From: an uncultured Campylobacter sp.
GTDB taxonomy: Bacteria > Campylobacterota > Campylobacteria > Campylobacterales > Campylobacteraceae
Reading direction: 5' to 3'
Assembly: GCA_938046705.1 (NCBI GenBank)
Contig: CALIWP010000233.1
Coordinates: 1 to 5,501 of the forward strand
Length of the DNA stretch: 5,501 nt
This document shows, piece after piece, positions 1-4,630 of the stretch. How positions within the stretch are numbered: position 1 is the first letter of the stretch; each line of letters opens with the position of its first letter. The notes under the pieces are model-generated. The model did not search any database, was not told the DNA's origin, and saw nothing but the letters and a program-made list of their open reading frames with translations. The position numbers were made by a program, and so were the translations under genes.

Positions 1-529
1 CCACGAATCCGCCGCTAAGGTTCATAAATCTATGAAGTAAAATTCGCGAGTTGTGCACGTTGCCGCTTGATTTCCAGCCGTAGCTACCCGCAAACACACT
101 CTCTAGCCCCTTTTGCTTTCTAGTCTTTTTTAGCTCTCTAGCTACTAGTTTTATCGCGTCCTCGTAGCGTACTCGTACCCAGCCGTCTTTACCTCTTAGC
201 TCAGGTTTTGGCGAGTCTGGATTTTCTAGGTAGCTTTTGCGCACCATAGGGTATTTTATGCGCGATTTATAGACCATGTCGGCGGTGTAGTGCTGCAGCG
301 GATTATACACTTCGCTCGTTTTTTGAAACGGCTCTGATTTTACGATCTTGCCGTCTTTGACGCTAACTTTTAGCATGCCCCAGTGAGCGGCCGTTAGCAC
401 CTCGCCGTTACGTACGTTTGCCGTATTTAGCTCAGCGCCGAGTAAATTTGATGCCGTTACGCTAGAAAACAATGGAGCTGCCGCAAGAGCCGCTCCGCCT
501 TTTAATACATTTCGTCTTTGTAGGTTCAT
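1..529 (-). CDS. torA: TorA/DorA/BisC-family molybdopterin S-/N-oxide reductase, N-terminal part (gene runs off the left edge)
   Basis: This is the first 176 residues of a periplasmic molybdenum enzyme that reduces TMAO, DMSO or similar oxides as terminal electron acceptors. The N-terminus is a Tat signal: twin arginines R5-R6 in QRRNVLKGG, then an Ala-rich stretch to about residue 26, with likely cleavage near 32. The mature start (TAAHWGMLKVSVKDGKI, 46-62) and the block FAGSYGWKSSGNVHNS (146-161) are typical of the DMSO reductase family. Y150 and W152 correspond to the active-site Tyr/Trp pair of Rhodobacter DMSO reductase. The molybdenum-binding serine would lie just beyond the window. The ATG is preceded by AGGAGAGG (533-540). 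It lies downstream of the cytochrome gene, as in the C. jejuni Cj0265c-Cj0264c pair, but across an unusually long gap. The family is certain; the substrate and the symbol torA are inference. Confidence 0.93.
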   Translation of the reverse strand, partial: MNLQRRNVLKGGAALAAAPLFSSVTASNLLGAELNTANVRNGEVLTAAHWGMLKVSVKDGKIVKSEPFQKTSEVYNPLQHYTADMVYKSRIKYPMVRKSYLENPDSPKPELRGKDGWVRVRYEDAIKLVARELKKTRKQKGLESVFAGSYGWKSSGNVHNSRILLHRFMNLSGGFV

Positions 530-532
530 TTT

Positions 533-540
533 CCTCTCCT
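533..540 (-). promoter_or_regulatory. Ribosome binding site of the reductase gene
   Basis: On the minus strand this reads AGGAGAGG, ending three bases before the ATG at 529-527. It is a strong Shine-Dalgarno sequence and fixes the start directly in front of the Tat signal peptide. Confidence 0.85.
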
Positions 541-551
541 AATTTTTACTT

Positions 552-629
552 CTCGGTCAAATAAAATCCGACCTCCGAGCGGAAGCGCAAGCGCTCCCTG
601 CACCCACCTGAAGTCCCTACTGCATAGGG
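552..629 (-). other. Structured 5' leader of the reductase gene: three consecutive hairpins
   Basis: Three dyads sit just before the ribosome binding site. In mRNA order they are 615-629 (CCCTA/TAGGG, 5-nt loop), 582-597 (6-bp GC-rich stem with one G-U pair and loop CTTG) and 552-579. The last can fold in two ways: CTCGG with CCGAG, or GGTC with GACC plus CTC/GAG and a bulge. The two alternatives use overlapping bases, which is what a switchable leader would need. The stretch is more GC-rich and less AAATTT-like than the DNA around it. I do not recognise it as a known riboswitch; a molybdenum-cofactor or trans-acting element, or a dispersed repeat, are possibilities only. Confidence 0.45.
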
Positions 630-702
630 TACCTTGTTAAAATTTACTTCACAAACTGGCAAAGCCGGTCTTTTGCACGGACTCAAATTTAAGCTTTTAC
701 GC

Positions 703-742
703 TCAAATCTGACCGCTCTCTAGTCCAGCGAGTCAAATTTGA
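703..742 (-). repeat. Imperfect long inverted repeat (about 15 pairs, 9-nt loop)
   Basis: TCAAATCTGACCGCT (703-717) pairs with 727-742 through one mismatch that becomes G-U on the minus-strand RNA, and one bulge at 731. The loop on + is CTCTAGTCC, which resembles the CTCGTCC loop of the 895-919 hairpin with two extra bases. The right arm contains the perfect 12-bp palindrome GTCAAATTTGAC (732-743). The left arm also takes part in a competing hairpin (688-707). Confidence 0.6.
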
Positions 743-789
743 CGGCTAAAAGCCTCGTTCGCGCAACTTGGCCTGCAAAGTAGTCTCTC

Positions 790-825
790 AAATTTAGCGC
801 GCATCTCGTCTTACGCGCTAAATTT
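790..825 (-). repeat. Perfect 12-bp inverted repeat with CTCGTC loop
   Basis: AAATTTAGCGCG (790-801) and CGCGCTAAATTT (814-825) are perfectly complementary around a 12-nt loop that contains CTCGTC (GACGAG on the mRNA strand). It is the strongest stem in the gap. No T-run follows on either strand, so a simple terminator is unlikely. Confidence 0.8.
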
Positions 826-840
826 AACTTTTCGCCGAAC

Positions 841-846
841 ATTATA
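841..846 (-). promoter_or_regulatory. Candidate internal -10 box for the reductase gene
   Basis: The minus strand reads TATAAT, the Campylobacter -10 consensus, between two of the hairpins. If used, transcription would begin near 835 and give the reductase its own message with a leader of about 300 bases. No clear -35 or upstream T-rich periodicity supports it, and the AT-rich AAATTTATAA context makes a chance match plausible. Confidence 0.25.
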
Positions 847-890
847 AATTTGACGTCTCGGCAAGCTTCCTCGCCGCGACTTATAAATTT
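846..890 (-). repeat. Compound inverted repeat framed by AAATTT
   Basis: The inner stem is GTC-CGGC (855-862, one mismatched base) against GCCG-GAC (873-880), with a 10-nt loop. Outside it lie AAATTT (846-851) and AAATTT (885-890), which can also pair. It is weaker than its neighbours and its loop lacks the full CTCGTC core. Confidence 0.45.
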
Positions 891-894
891 AGCT

Positions 895-919
895 CCCGCA
901 AATCTCGTCCATTTGCGGG
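895..919 (-). repeat. Perfect 9-bp GC-rich inverted repeat with CTCGTCC loop
   Basis: CCCGCAAAT (895-903) and ATTTGCGGG (911-919) pair perfectly around the 7-nt loop CTCGTCC. The loop core CTCGTC is the same as in the hairpins at 790-825 and 928-952, although the stem bases differ. Confidence 0.8.
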
Positions 920-927
920 TGCATTAG

Positions 928-952
928 GCGTAAATCCTCGTCAAATTTACGC
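928..952 (-). repeat. Perfect 8-bp inverted repeat right after the cytochrome stop codon
   Basis: GCGTAAAT (928-935) pairs with ATTTACGC (945-952) around a 9-nt loop containing CTCGTC. It begins seven bases after the cytochrome TAA (960-962) on the mRNA strand, where a terminator or an mRNA-protecting hairpin would be expected. There is no following T-tract, so protection or partial attenuation fits better than full termination. Confidence 0.7.
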
Positions 953-959
953 GCCGCTT

Positions 960-1538
960 TTACTTTTTCGCCACGTTCACGTCGGCAGAGTGCTTTTGCA
1001 AGTACTGTATCACCAGCCACTCGTCGTCTTTGCCGATCGCCGTTCGCGCGATCATCGATTTTAGCAGGTTAGGCCACTGATTTGCCTTGTAGTGCGTGGT
1101 TTGATGTAGCGAATGGCACACTCCGCAGCTCTCTTTGTATAGCTCGCCGCCCTTAGCAAAAAGTCCGCCTAAATCGCTCGTAAAGCCGTCTTTTTGCGCA
1201 TAGACCACGGTCTCGACCTCGTCCCATTTGCCGTTAGCGCCCTTTTTTACGACCTTGATCTCAGGCGTCGCGGTTTTGGCAAACGCCACGGCGATGACGC
1301 GCTCGGAGTCGCTAAAATAAACGACATTGCTAACGGCGGGATTTTGGTAGCCTTTAACGGAGATTTTCACGCGGTCGCCCTCGTTCGCTAGTATTTTTAC
1401 GGCATTAGTCGGCAAGAGCCTGCCTATGCTTTTTTGCGACGTCGCGTCGGCGTAAACGTCTTTTACCGACGGGCTATACACCTCGCCCGCTGCAAAGAGC
1501 GAACAGGCGAGCAAGCTTGATAGTAGGATTTTTTTCAT
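960..1538 (-). CDS. Periplasmic mono-haem cytochrome c, electron donor to the TorA-type reductase
   Basis: This 192-residue exported cytochrome has a Sec signal peptide at about 1-18 (MKKILLSSLLACSLFAAG). LLAC resembles a lipobox but lies too near the N-terminus to be convincing. The single haem site is C138-GV-C141-H142; M162 is a possible sixth iron ligand. Residues about 30-115 form a beta-rich region before the haem domain (GRLLPTNAVKILANEGDRVKI) that may be an SH3-like fold, an inference from pattern only. The layout matches C. jejuni Cj0265c, which partners the reductase Cj0264c. No NapC/TorC-type multihaem quinol dehydrogenase is present, so electrons probably come from the cytochrome bc1 route. 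The start is supported by AAGGGAG (1543-1549). The gene is probably controlled from the promoter and direct repeats at 1569-1600. Confidence 0.9.
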   Translation of the reverse strand: MKKILLSSLLACSLFAAGEVYSPSVKDVYADATSQKSIGRLLPTNAVKILANEGDRVKISVKGYQNPAVSNVVYFSDSERVIAVAFAKTATPEIKVVKKGANGKWDEVETVVYAQKDGFTSDLGGLFAKGGELYKESCGVCHSLHQTTHYKANQWPNLLKSMIARTAIGKDDEWLVIQYLQKHSADVNVAKK

Positions 1539-1568
1539 TTTGCTCCCTTAAATTTAAAATGTAAAAGG

Positions 1569-1574
1569 ATTATA
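1569..1574 (-). promoter_or_regulatory. -10 box of the cytochrome promoter
   Basis: The minus strand reads TATAAT within an AT-rich stretch, 30 bases upstream of the start codon. With 17-bp spacing, the -35 position (1592-1597, ATACTT) falls inside a direct repeat. There is no good TTGACA, as is usual in Campylobacter. Confidence 0.65.
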
Positions 1575-1580
1575 TAAGAA

Positions 1581-1600
1581 AAGTATGATGAAAGTATGAT
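1581..1600 (-). promoter_or_regulatory. Tandem direct repeat over the -35 region: probable response-regulator operator
   Basis: AAGTATGAT occurs at 1581-1589 and again at 1592-1600, exactly 11 bp apart (ATCATACTT twice on the minus strand). A further partial TATGA lies at 1603-1607. OmpR/PhoB-type regulators usually bind head-to-tail half-sites one helical turn apart; TorR in E. coli and RacR in Campylobacter belong to this family. Lying across the -35 and just upstream of TATAAT, the site could serve an activator or a repressor. Which regulator binds cannot be told from the sequence. Confidence 0.5.
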
Positions 1601-1637
1601 TTTATGAAAATATAATTTTATATTTGCGCGGTTCATG

Positions 1638-1673
1638 CCGTAAATTTGCAAGCAAAATTTGCAAATTTAGCGG
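1638..1673 (-). repeat. Strong 14-bp inverted repeat upstream of the cytochrome promoter
   Basis: TAAATTTGCAA (1641-1651) pairs perfectly with TTGCAAATTTA (1659-1669) around a 7-nt loop. CCG/CGG outside it (1638-1640 and 1671-1673) adds three pairs past a single bulged G. It may end transcription arriving from the peroxidase gene or be a protein-binding dyad, but no T-run follows on the minus strand. It belongs to the same AAATTT-rich class as the stems between cytochrome and reductase, though its loop (GCAAAAT) is different. Confidence 0.6.
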
Positions 1674-1760
1674 TAAAAGCTTACGAAAAAATACTAATCT
1701 CGGTTTTAAATTTTAAAAGCGAATTAGACAAGGTTGTTAAAAGTAAAATTTAAAGCAGTA

Positions 1761-1798
1761 GCCCGCAAAACGCCCGAAATTTAGGAGGGTTCGCGGGC
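1761..1798 (-). terminator. Candidate terminator after the DyP peroxidase gene
   Basis: GCCCGC (1761-1766) pairs with GCGGGC (1793-1798), eight bases beyond the peroxidase stop on the mRNA strand. An inner CCC/GGG (1773-1775 with 1787-1789) can extend the structure. GCCCG at 1772-1776 competes for the same GCGGGC partner, so two folds are possible. The following bases on the minus strand are only moderately T-rich (CTTTAAATTTTACTTTT after a short gap), so termination is likely but not certain. Confidence 0.45.
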
Positions 1799-1806
1799 CA
1801 AAAATC

Positions 1807-2733
1807 CTACTCCGCGCTATAGCTTGAGAGCATATCAAAAGTAGGCGCGAAAAATAGCGCTCCGGTGATCGGCGTGCTAAAATCAAGTAGTCTATCCGAG
1901 TTGCCGCGCGGCTCGCCGATAAACATCTTATTTAGCATCGCTTCAACCGTCGAAAACGTGCTAGCGTACGCGATAAAGTACGTCCCCGTCATGCTTCCCT
2001 CGACAAAAGGCATATTTCCGCGAACGACTTTTTTATCGTCGCCTACGTTTGCCGCCGCAGAGTGCGAGTTGCTTGGCTTTTCATCATCGCTCATCTCGAT
2101 ATCATAAGCCTTTGAGCGACCGATCACCTTTTCTTGCTCGCTCACGCTAGTTGCGTTCCACTCTCTCATTTTGTGTTTATATTTTTGTACAAATACGTAG
2201 CTGCCGCCCTTAAAATTCTTATCCTCGTCGCCGACTTTGGCAAAATAATCTCGGTCTTCGCCGTTTGGATTTTCAGTTCCATCCACAAATCCGATGATCG
2301 CTCTGCCGTCGTGGTATTTAAAACCCTGGGTTTCGTCCGCAAGCTTGGCAAATTTAAAAAGCTCGGCCTTTATATTTTGCGCCATATCAAAGCAGTCCGC
2401 TGCGTCTAACGCCCTAATATGCACGTGGATATCGCCCGCAGTGCTCACGGCTTCGTGCTTATCGCCTTTTATCGCTTTAAAATTTACAAGCTCTTTTGGT
2501 AGCGGTTGCGGGAGTCCTAGTTTTAGCCACGCGTCGCGTCCGACGGCGATAACGCAGTTTACGTTCGCCTCCGCGCCAAACCTTACTTTAGCCGTTTTGT
2601 TTAAATTTACCACCAAAGCGCAAAGCCTCTCAAAGCCTTTTTTACAGGCGTTTTCGTCGCCGCTTAGCAGCCAAGTTTGAAAGACGGTGTTATTTCCGGG
2701 CGTCTGCGTAACTTCTTGCGAATTTATTTGCAT
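1807..2733 (-). CDS. DyP-type haem peroxidase (YfeX-like, class B), cytosolic
   Basis: This 308-residue dye-decolourising-type peroxidase uses hydrogen peroxide to oxidise substrates at a haem; in this branch the natural substrate is uncertain. The signature GFVDGTENP (148-156) gives the catalytic aspartate D151. H224 in SNSHSAAANV is the expected axial haem ligand, and R238 in VVRGNMPF the distal arginine. TGTYFIAYA (249-257) and DRLLDFSTPITG (280-291) are further conserved blocks. Length is close to E. coli YfeX (about 300). There is no Tat or Sec signal, unlike EfeB, and no obvious encapsulin-docking tail. The start is fixed by AAGGAG (2739-2744), five bases before ATG. The gene appears to be a single transcription unit, divergent from the gene at 2863; a weak -10 (TAAAAT on minus, 2757-2762) may drive it. 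A role in peroxide defence or haem handling is inference. Confidence 0.95.
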   Translation of the reverse strand: MQINSQEVTQTPGNNTVFQTWLLSGDENACKKGFERLCALVVNLNKTAKVRFGAEANVNCVIAVGRDAWLKLGLPQPLPKELVNFKAIKGDKHEAVSTAGDIHVHIRALDAADCFDMAQNIKAELFKFAKLADETQGFKYHDGRAIIGFVDGTENPNGEDRDYFAKVGDEDKNFKGGSYVFVQKYKHKMREWNATSVSEQEKVIGRSKAYDIEMSDDEKPSNSHSAAANVGDDKKVVRGNMPFVEGSMTGTYFIAYASTFSTVEAMLNKMFIGEPRGNSDRLLDFSTPITGALFFAPTFDMLSSYSAE

Positions 2734-2756
2734 TTTTTCTCCTTAAAATTTAAGTA

Positions 2757-2762
2757 ATTTTA
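2757..2762 (-). promoter_or_regulatory. Candidate -10 box of the peroxidase gene
   Basis: The minus strand reads TAAAAT 24 bases before the start codon, leaving a short leader with the AAGGAG ribosome site. It is the best -10-like word in the divergent region on this strand, but it is not strong. No Campylobacter PerR-type palindrome was seen beside it. Confidence 0.3.
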
Positions 2763-2827
2763 GCTCAAATACTCTTAAAAAGCGTTGCTTTAAGGCCAAA
2801 TTTTAGCTTGGATTACGAAGTTTTTGC

Positions 2828-2833
2828 TATAAT
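2828..2833 (+). promoter_or_regulatory. Extended -10 promoter of the two-TM protein gene
   Basis: TGCTATAAT (2825-2833) is a perfect extended -10 (TGnTATAAT). Transcription should begin near 2840. This excludes the TTG at 2833 as a translation start, since it overlaps the -10 box, and points to the ATG at 2863. Confidence 0.7.
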
Positions 2834-2862
2834 TGAGGCTAAATTTAAGGATAATCATAAAT

Positions 2863-3372
2863 ATGAAAAATAACGCGTTTAAAAATTTAATCCTAGAAAA
2901 TATCTTTGTTATCTCGAAGCAACCCGTGCTGTTTCGCGATCTGCTCGAGGCAAACTGCCTTTTTAACGAAGGCATGTTAGTAGATCCGGCCAAGCTAAAT
3001 TTTAAATTTCGCTACGCAAGAACTTACCTAGTTTACGGGCTTTTGTGCTTTGTCGTGTTTTTTATTTTACTGCTTTTGACGCACCATCTTTTTACTAAAC
3101 TCGATTTTCACCTCTCGATCGTTAGCGCCGTAGCGGGTACATCGGCTGTTTTTATCGGCTTTGATATGTTTAAAATTTGGGCGAGAAAAGCCGTGAGCAA
3201 AGAGCTCATAAAAAAGGCTTGGAGCGTGCATTTTCCGTATTTTAGCTATGAAAAATACTCCACCAAAGTCGAGATGATCTATAACGAAGCGGTAAAAAAC
3301 GAAATCCCGCGCAAGGACCTGGAGCAATACGTCCTAGAGCGCCTAGTCGCGCAGTCTGAGGCGGGGATTTAG
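2863..3372 (+). CDS. Conserved two-TM membrane protein of unknown function (Cj0691-like by position)
   Basis: I do not recognise a functional family for this 169-residue protein. It has a mixed N-terminal part (1-50), two hydrophobic segments at about 54-74 and 83-102, and a charged, helical C-terminal domain (105-169) rich in Lys, Glu and aromatic residues. Both ends are probably cytoplasmic. The ATG at 2863 is preferred over the in-frame TTG at 2833 because AAGGA (2847-2851) precedes it and the promoter -10 covers the TTG. In C. jejuni an unnamed membrane protein holds the same place next to the mraW/rsmH cluster, which supports a conserved gene. It ends with TAG directly against the stop codon of the convergent FtsL-like gene. 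Confidence 0.8.
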   Translation: MKNNAFKNLILENIFVISKQPVLFRDLLEANCLFNEGMLVDPAKLNFKFRYARTYLVYGLLCFVVFFILLLLTHHLFTKLDFHLSIVSAVAGTSAVFIGFDMFKIWARKAVSKELIKKAWSVHFPYFSYEKYSTKVEMIYNEAVKNEIPRKDLEQYVLERLVAQSEAGI

Positions 3373-3654
3373 TTATTGCAGGATGAGCGGGTCTAAAATT
3401 TGATTTTTGTATTTCATTCTTTCAAGCTTTAGACGAAGCTCTCTATTTTCTTCGAGCAAGACGTCGCGTTTGCCGCTTAGATCGCCGATTTCGCGACTGA
3501 TGTAATAAATTTGATTGGTGATGTAAATTTTAGGCAAAAATAGAGCAAGCGCGATAAAAAGCCCCAGATACGCCGTCGCTAACGTTTTGTAGTCTAAATT
3601 TCGCTCCTTTTTCTGTTCGCCGCTAAACTCTAAAACCTCGTTTTTATCTTGCAT
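3373..3654 (-). CDS. ftsL: Small one-TM coiled-coil protein, candidate cell-division protein FtsL
   Basis: This 93-residue bitopic protein has a short charged cytoplasmic tail (1-23), one TM helix at about 24-45, and a periplasmic coiled coil. Residues I49, I52, I56, L59, R63, L66, N70, L73, L77 and M80 follow a strict 3-4 heptad pattern for more than four turns, with an Asn at a core position as in leucine zippers. FtsL proteins have this size, topology and zipper, and ftsL lies directly after rsmH/mraW in most bacteria, as here. FtsL recruits FtsB/DivIC and activates septal FtsW-FtsI. The ATG lies inside rsmH (11-bp overlap) with AAGAGGT (3659-3665) before it, so the two are translationally coupled. 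Sequence identity to known FtsL is too low to judge by eye; the symbol is inference from build and synteny. No ftsI follows. Confidence 0.6.
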   Translation of the reverse strand: MQDKNEVLEFSGEQKKERNLDYKTLATAYLGLFIALALFLPKIYITNQIYYISREIGDLSGKRDVLLEENRELRLKLERMKYKNQILDPLILQ

Positions 3655-4576
3655 TTTTACCTCTTGAAATTTTAAAAATCCTCATTTTCGCGCAGCTTGA
3701 GCGCGGATTTGCCTTGACTTCGGCAGTGCTTGGTGTTATCGCTTTTTTGCTGACGATTTTACCTAGCGCATTATCTCCTCCGCACGTGCATCTAAGGGCC
3801 TGCGGCGGACAAATGCAGCTTTGCGCCCACTGTCTAAATTTATTTTTTACGATGCGATCTTCTAGCGAATGAAAGCTGATTATTGCCACGATACACTCGT
3901 CGATCTGCGAATCCTCGATGCTTTGTAGCAAATTTTGCAGTTCGCCTAGCTCGTTGTTGACTTCTATTCTGATCGCTTGAAAAGCTAACGTCGCCGCGCT
4001 AACGCTGCGCCCGTTTACGCCCTTTAGCCCGATTATTTGCGCGAGACGTTCGGCGCTTTTTATCTCGCCGCTTTGCCTGGCTTCTATGATTTTGGCGGCA
4101 AATTTGGCCGGACTAGGTAGCTCGCCGTAGTCAGCAAATATACGCTCTAGCTCACGCGCACTATAAGAATTTACAACGTCGTAAGCTGAAATTTTAGCCT
4201 GCGCATCCATACGCATATCTAAATTTTCGCTCTTTAAGCCAAATCCTCGCTCGTTTTTATCTAGCTGCAGCGACGAAACGCCGATGTCGGCAAGGATGCC
4301 GCGAATTTGACCTTGTTCTACTTTACTCAAAATTTCTGAAAATTTACTCTTAAAAATTTGTGCTCTTTGGCCAAATTTTTTCAGTCTTTCGGAGCTAAAT
4401 TTGATCGCTTCTTCGTCTTGATCGCAGGCTATCAAATTTACGTTTTGATTTTGCTCTAAAATCGCGCTAGAATGCCCGCCGTATCCGAGCGTACAATCGA
4501 CAATCACGCCGCTTTTTATATCAGCAAAAGTTTGTAAAACTTCATCAAGTAGCACGGGAACGTGTGGAGAGTTCAA
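3644..4576 (-). CDS. rsmH: 16S rRNA (cytosine-1402-N4)-methyltransferase RsmH (MraW)
   Basis: This SAM-dependent enzyme makes N4-methyl-C1402 in the 30S P-site. Its 310 residues match the family length. Motifs in order: PHVPVLLDEV (4-13), SAM-binding VDCTLGYGGHS (26-36), acidic CDQD (51-54), LADIGVSS (95-102), LDMRMD (119-124), LAFQAIRIEVNNEL (197-210), SFHSLEDRIVKNKF (234-247), a Cys cluster C254/C256/C263/C265, and NPRSSCAKMR (290-299). The start is a TTG (4574-4576): it lies three codons before the conserved PHVPVLL, no ATG serves, and AAAGG (4583-4587) is six bases upstream. It is the first gene of a two-gene unit with the overlapping FtsL-like gene. It is divergent from the aldolase-fold gene with only 54 bp between them. 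Confidence 0.97.
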   Translation of the reverse strand: MNSPHVPVLLDEVLQTFADIKSGVIVDCTLGYGGHSSAILEQNQNVNLIACDQDEEAIKFSSERLKKFGQRAQIFKSKFSEILSKVEQGQIRGILADIGVSSLQLDKNERGFGLKSENLDMRMDAQAKISAYDVVNSYSARELERIFADYGELPSPAKFAAKIIEARQSGEIKSAERLAQIIGLKGVNGRSVSAATLAFQAIRIEVNNELGELQNLLQSIEDSQIDECIVAIISFHSLEDRIVKNKFRQWAQSCICPPQALRCTCGGDNALGKIVSKKAITPSTAEVKANPRSSCAKMRIFKISRGKNAR

Positions 4577-4582
4577 ATTTAA

Positions 4583-4587
4583 CCTTT
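4583..4587 (-). promoter_or_regulatory. Ribosome binding site that selects the TTG start of rsmH
   Basis: The minus strand reads AAAGG, six bases from the TTG at 4576-4574. No ATG or GTG in frame has comparable spacing, so this site decides the start. Confidence 0.6.
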
Positions 4588-4597
4588 ATTTTTTGTG

Positions 4598-4603
4598 TAT
4601 AAT
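4598..4603 (+). promoter_or_regulatory. -10 box for the aldolase-fold gene in the divergent region
   Basis: TATAAT on the plus strand, 27 bases before the ATG at 4631, leaves a leader of about 20 bases with AAAGG (4621-4625). The T-rich sequence upstream fits Campylobacter promoters. Confidence 0.6.
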
Positions 4604-4614
4604 AACAAAAAAAG

Positions 4615-4620
4615 TTTATA
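4615..4620 (-). promoter_or_regulatory. Candidate -10 box of the rsmH promoter
   Basis: The minus strand reads TATAAA, giving a leader of about 30 bases before the TTG start. It lies downstream of the plus-strand -10 (4598-4603), so the two divergent promoters overlap and should compete or be co-regulated. TTATAC at 4598-4603 (minus) is an alternative. Confidence 0.35.
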
Positions 4621-4630
4621 AAAGGTTAAA

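Larger units (their letters stand above)
530..959 (-). other. 430-bp hairpin-rich intergenic region between cytochrome and reductase genes
   Basis: No convincing gene is present on either strand. Reading along the mRNA (minus) strand, it holds a series of inverted repeats, entered separately: 928-952, 895-919, 846-890, 790-825, 703-742, and then a leader cluster at 552-629. Smaller dyads occur at 744-754 (GGCT/AGCC) and 688-707 (TTTAAGC/GCTCAAA, overlapping and competing with 703-742). Most stems contain AAATTT. None is followed by a run of T on the minus strand, so they do not look like ordinary intrinsic terminators. They may stabilise the upstream message, uncouple expression of the two genes, or form a processed RNA. 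All three roles are inference. Confidence 0.7.

Noticed and set aside
530..635. Short open frame on the minus strand whose TGA overlaps the reductase ATG (ATGA)
   Set aside because: It has only a GTG as possible start, no convincing ribosome site, about 25 codons, and runs through the hairpin cluster; chance is more likely than a leader peptide.
703..952. Stacked intrinsic terminators
   Set aside because: No stem is followed by a T-run on the minus strand, and several are too AT-rich; the plus strand carries no gene here.
530..959. CRISPR array or tandem repeat in the reductase-cytochrome gap
   Set aside because: The hairpins differ in stem sequence and spacing, with no identical repeats and no regular spacers; only the loop core recurs.
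1194..1391. Plus-strand open frame opposite the cytochrome gene
   Set aside because: It lies wholly within a well-supported gene, has no ribosome site or domain pattern; similar antisense frames opposite the peroxidase and the two-TM protein were discarded for the same reason.
960..1538. Lipoprotein signal in the cytochrome (LLAC)
   Set aside because: The cysteine is at residue 12, leaving too short a hydrophobic stretch, and the second lipobox position is not typical; an ordinary Sec signal fits better.
2833..2862. TTG-initiated N-terminal extension of the two-TM protein
   Set aside because: The TTG overlaps the TATAAT -10 box, so it would lie upstream of the transcript; the ATG at 2863 has its own ribosome site.
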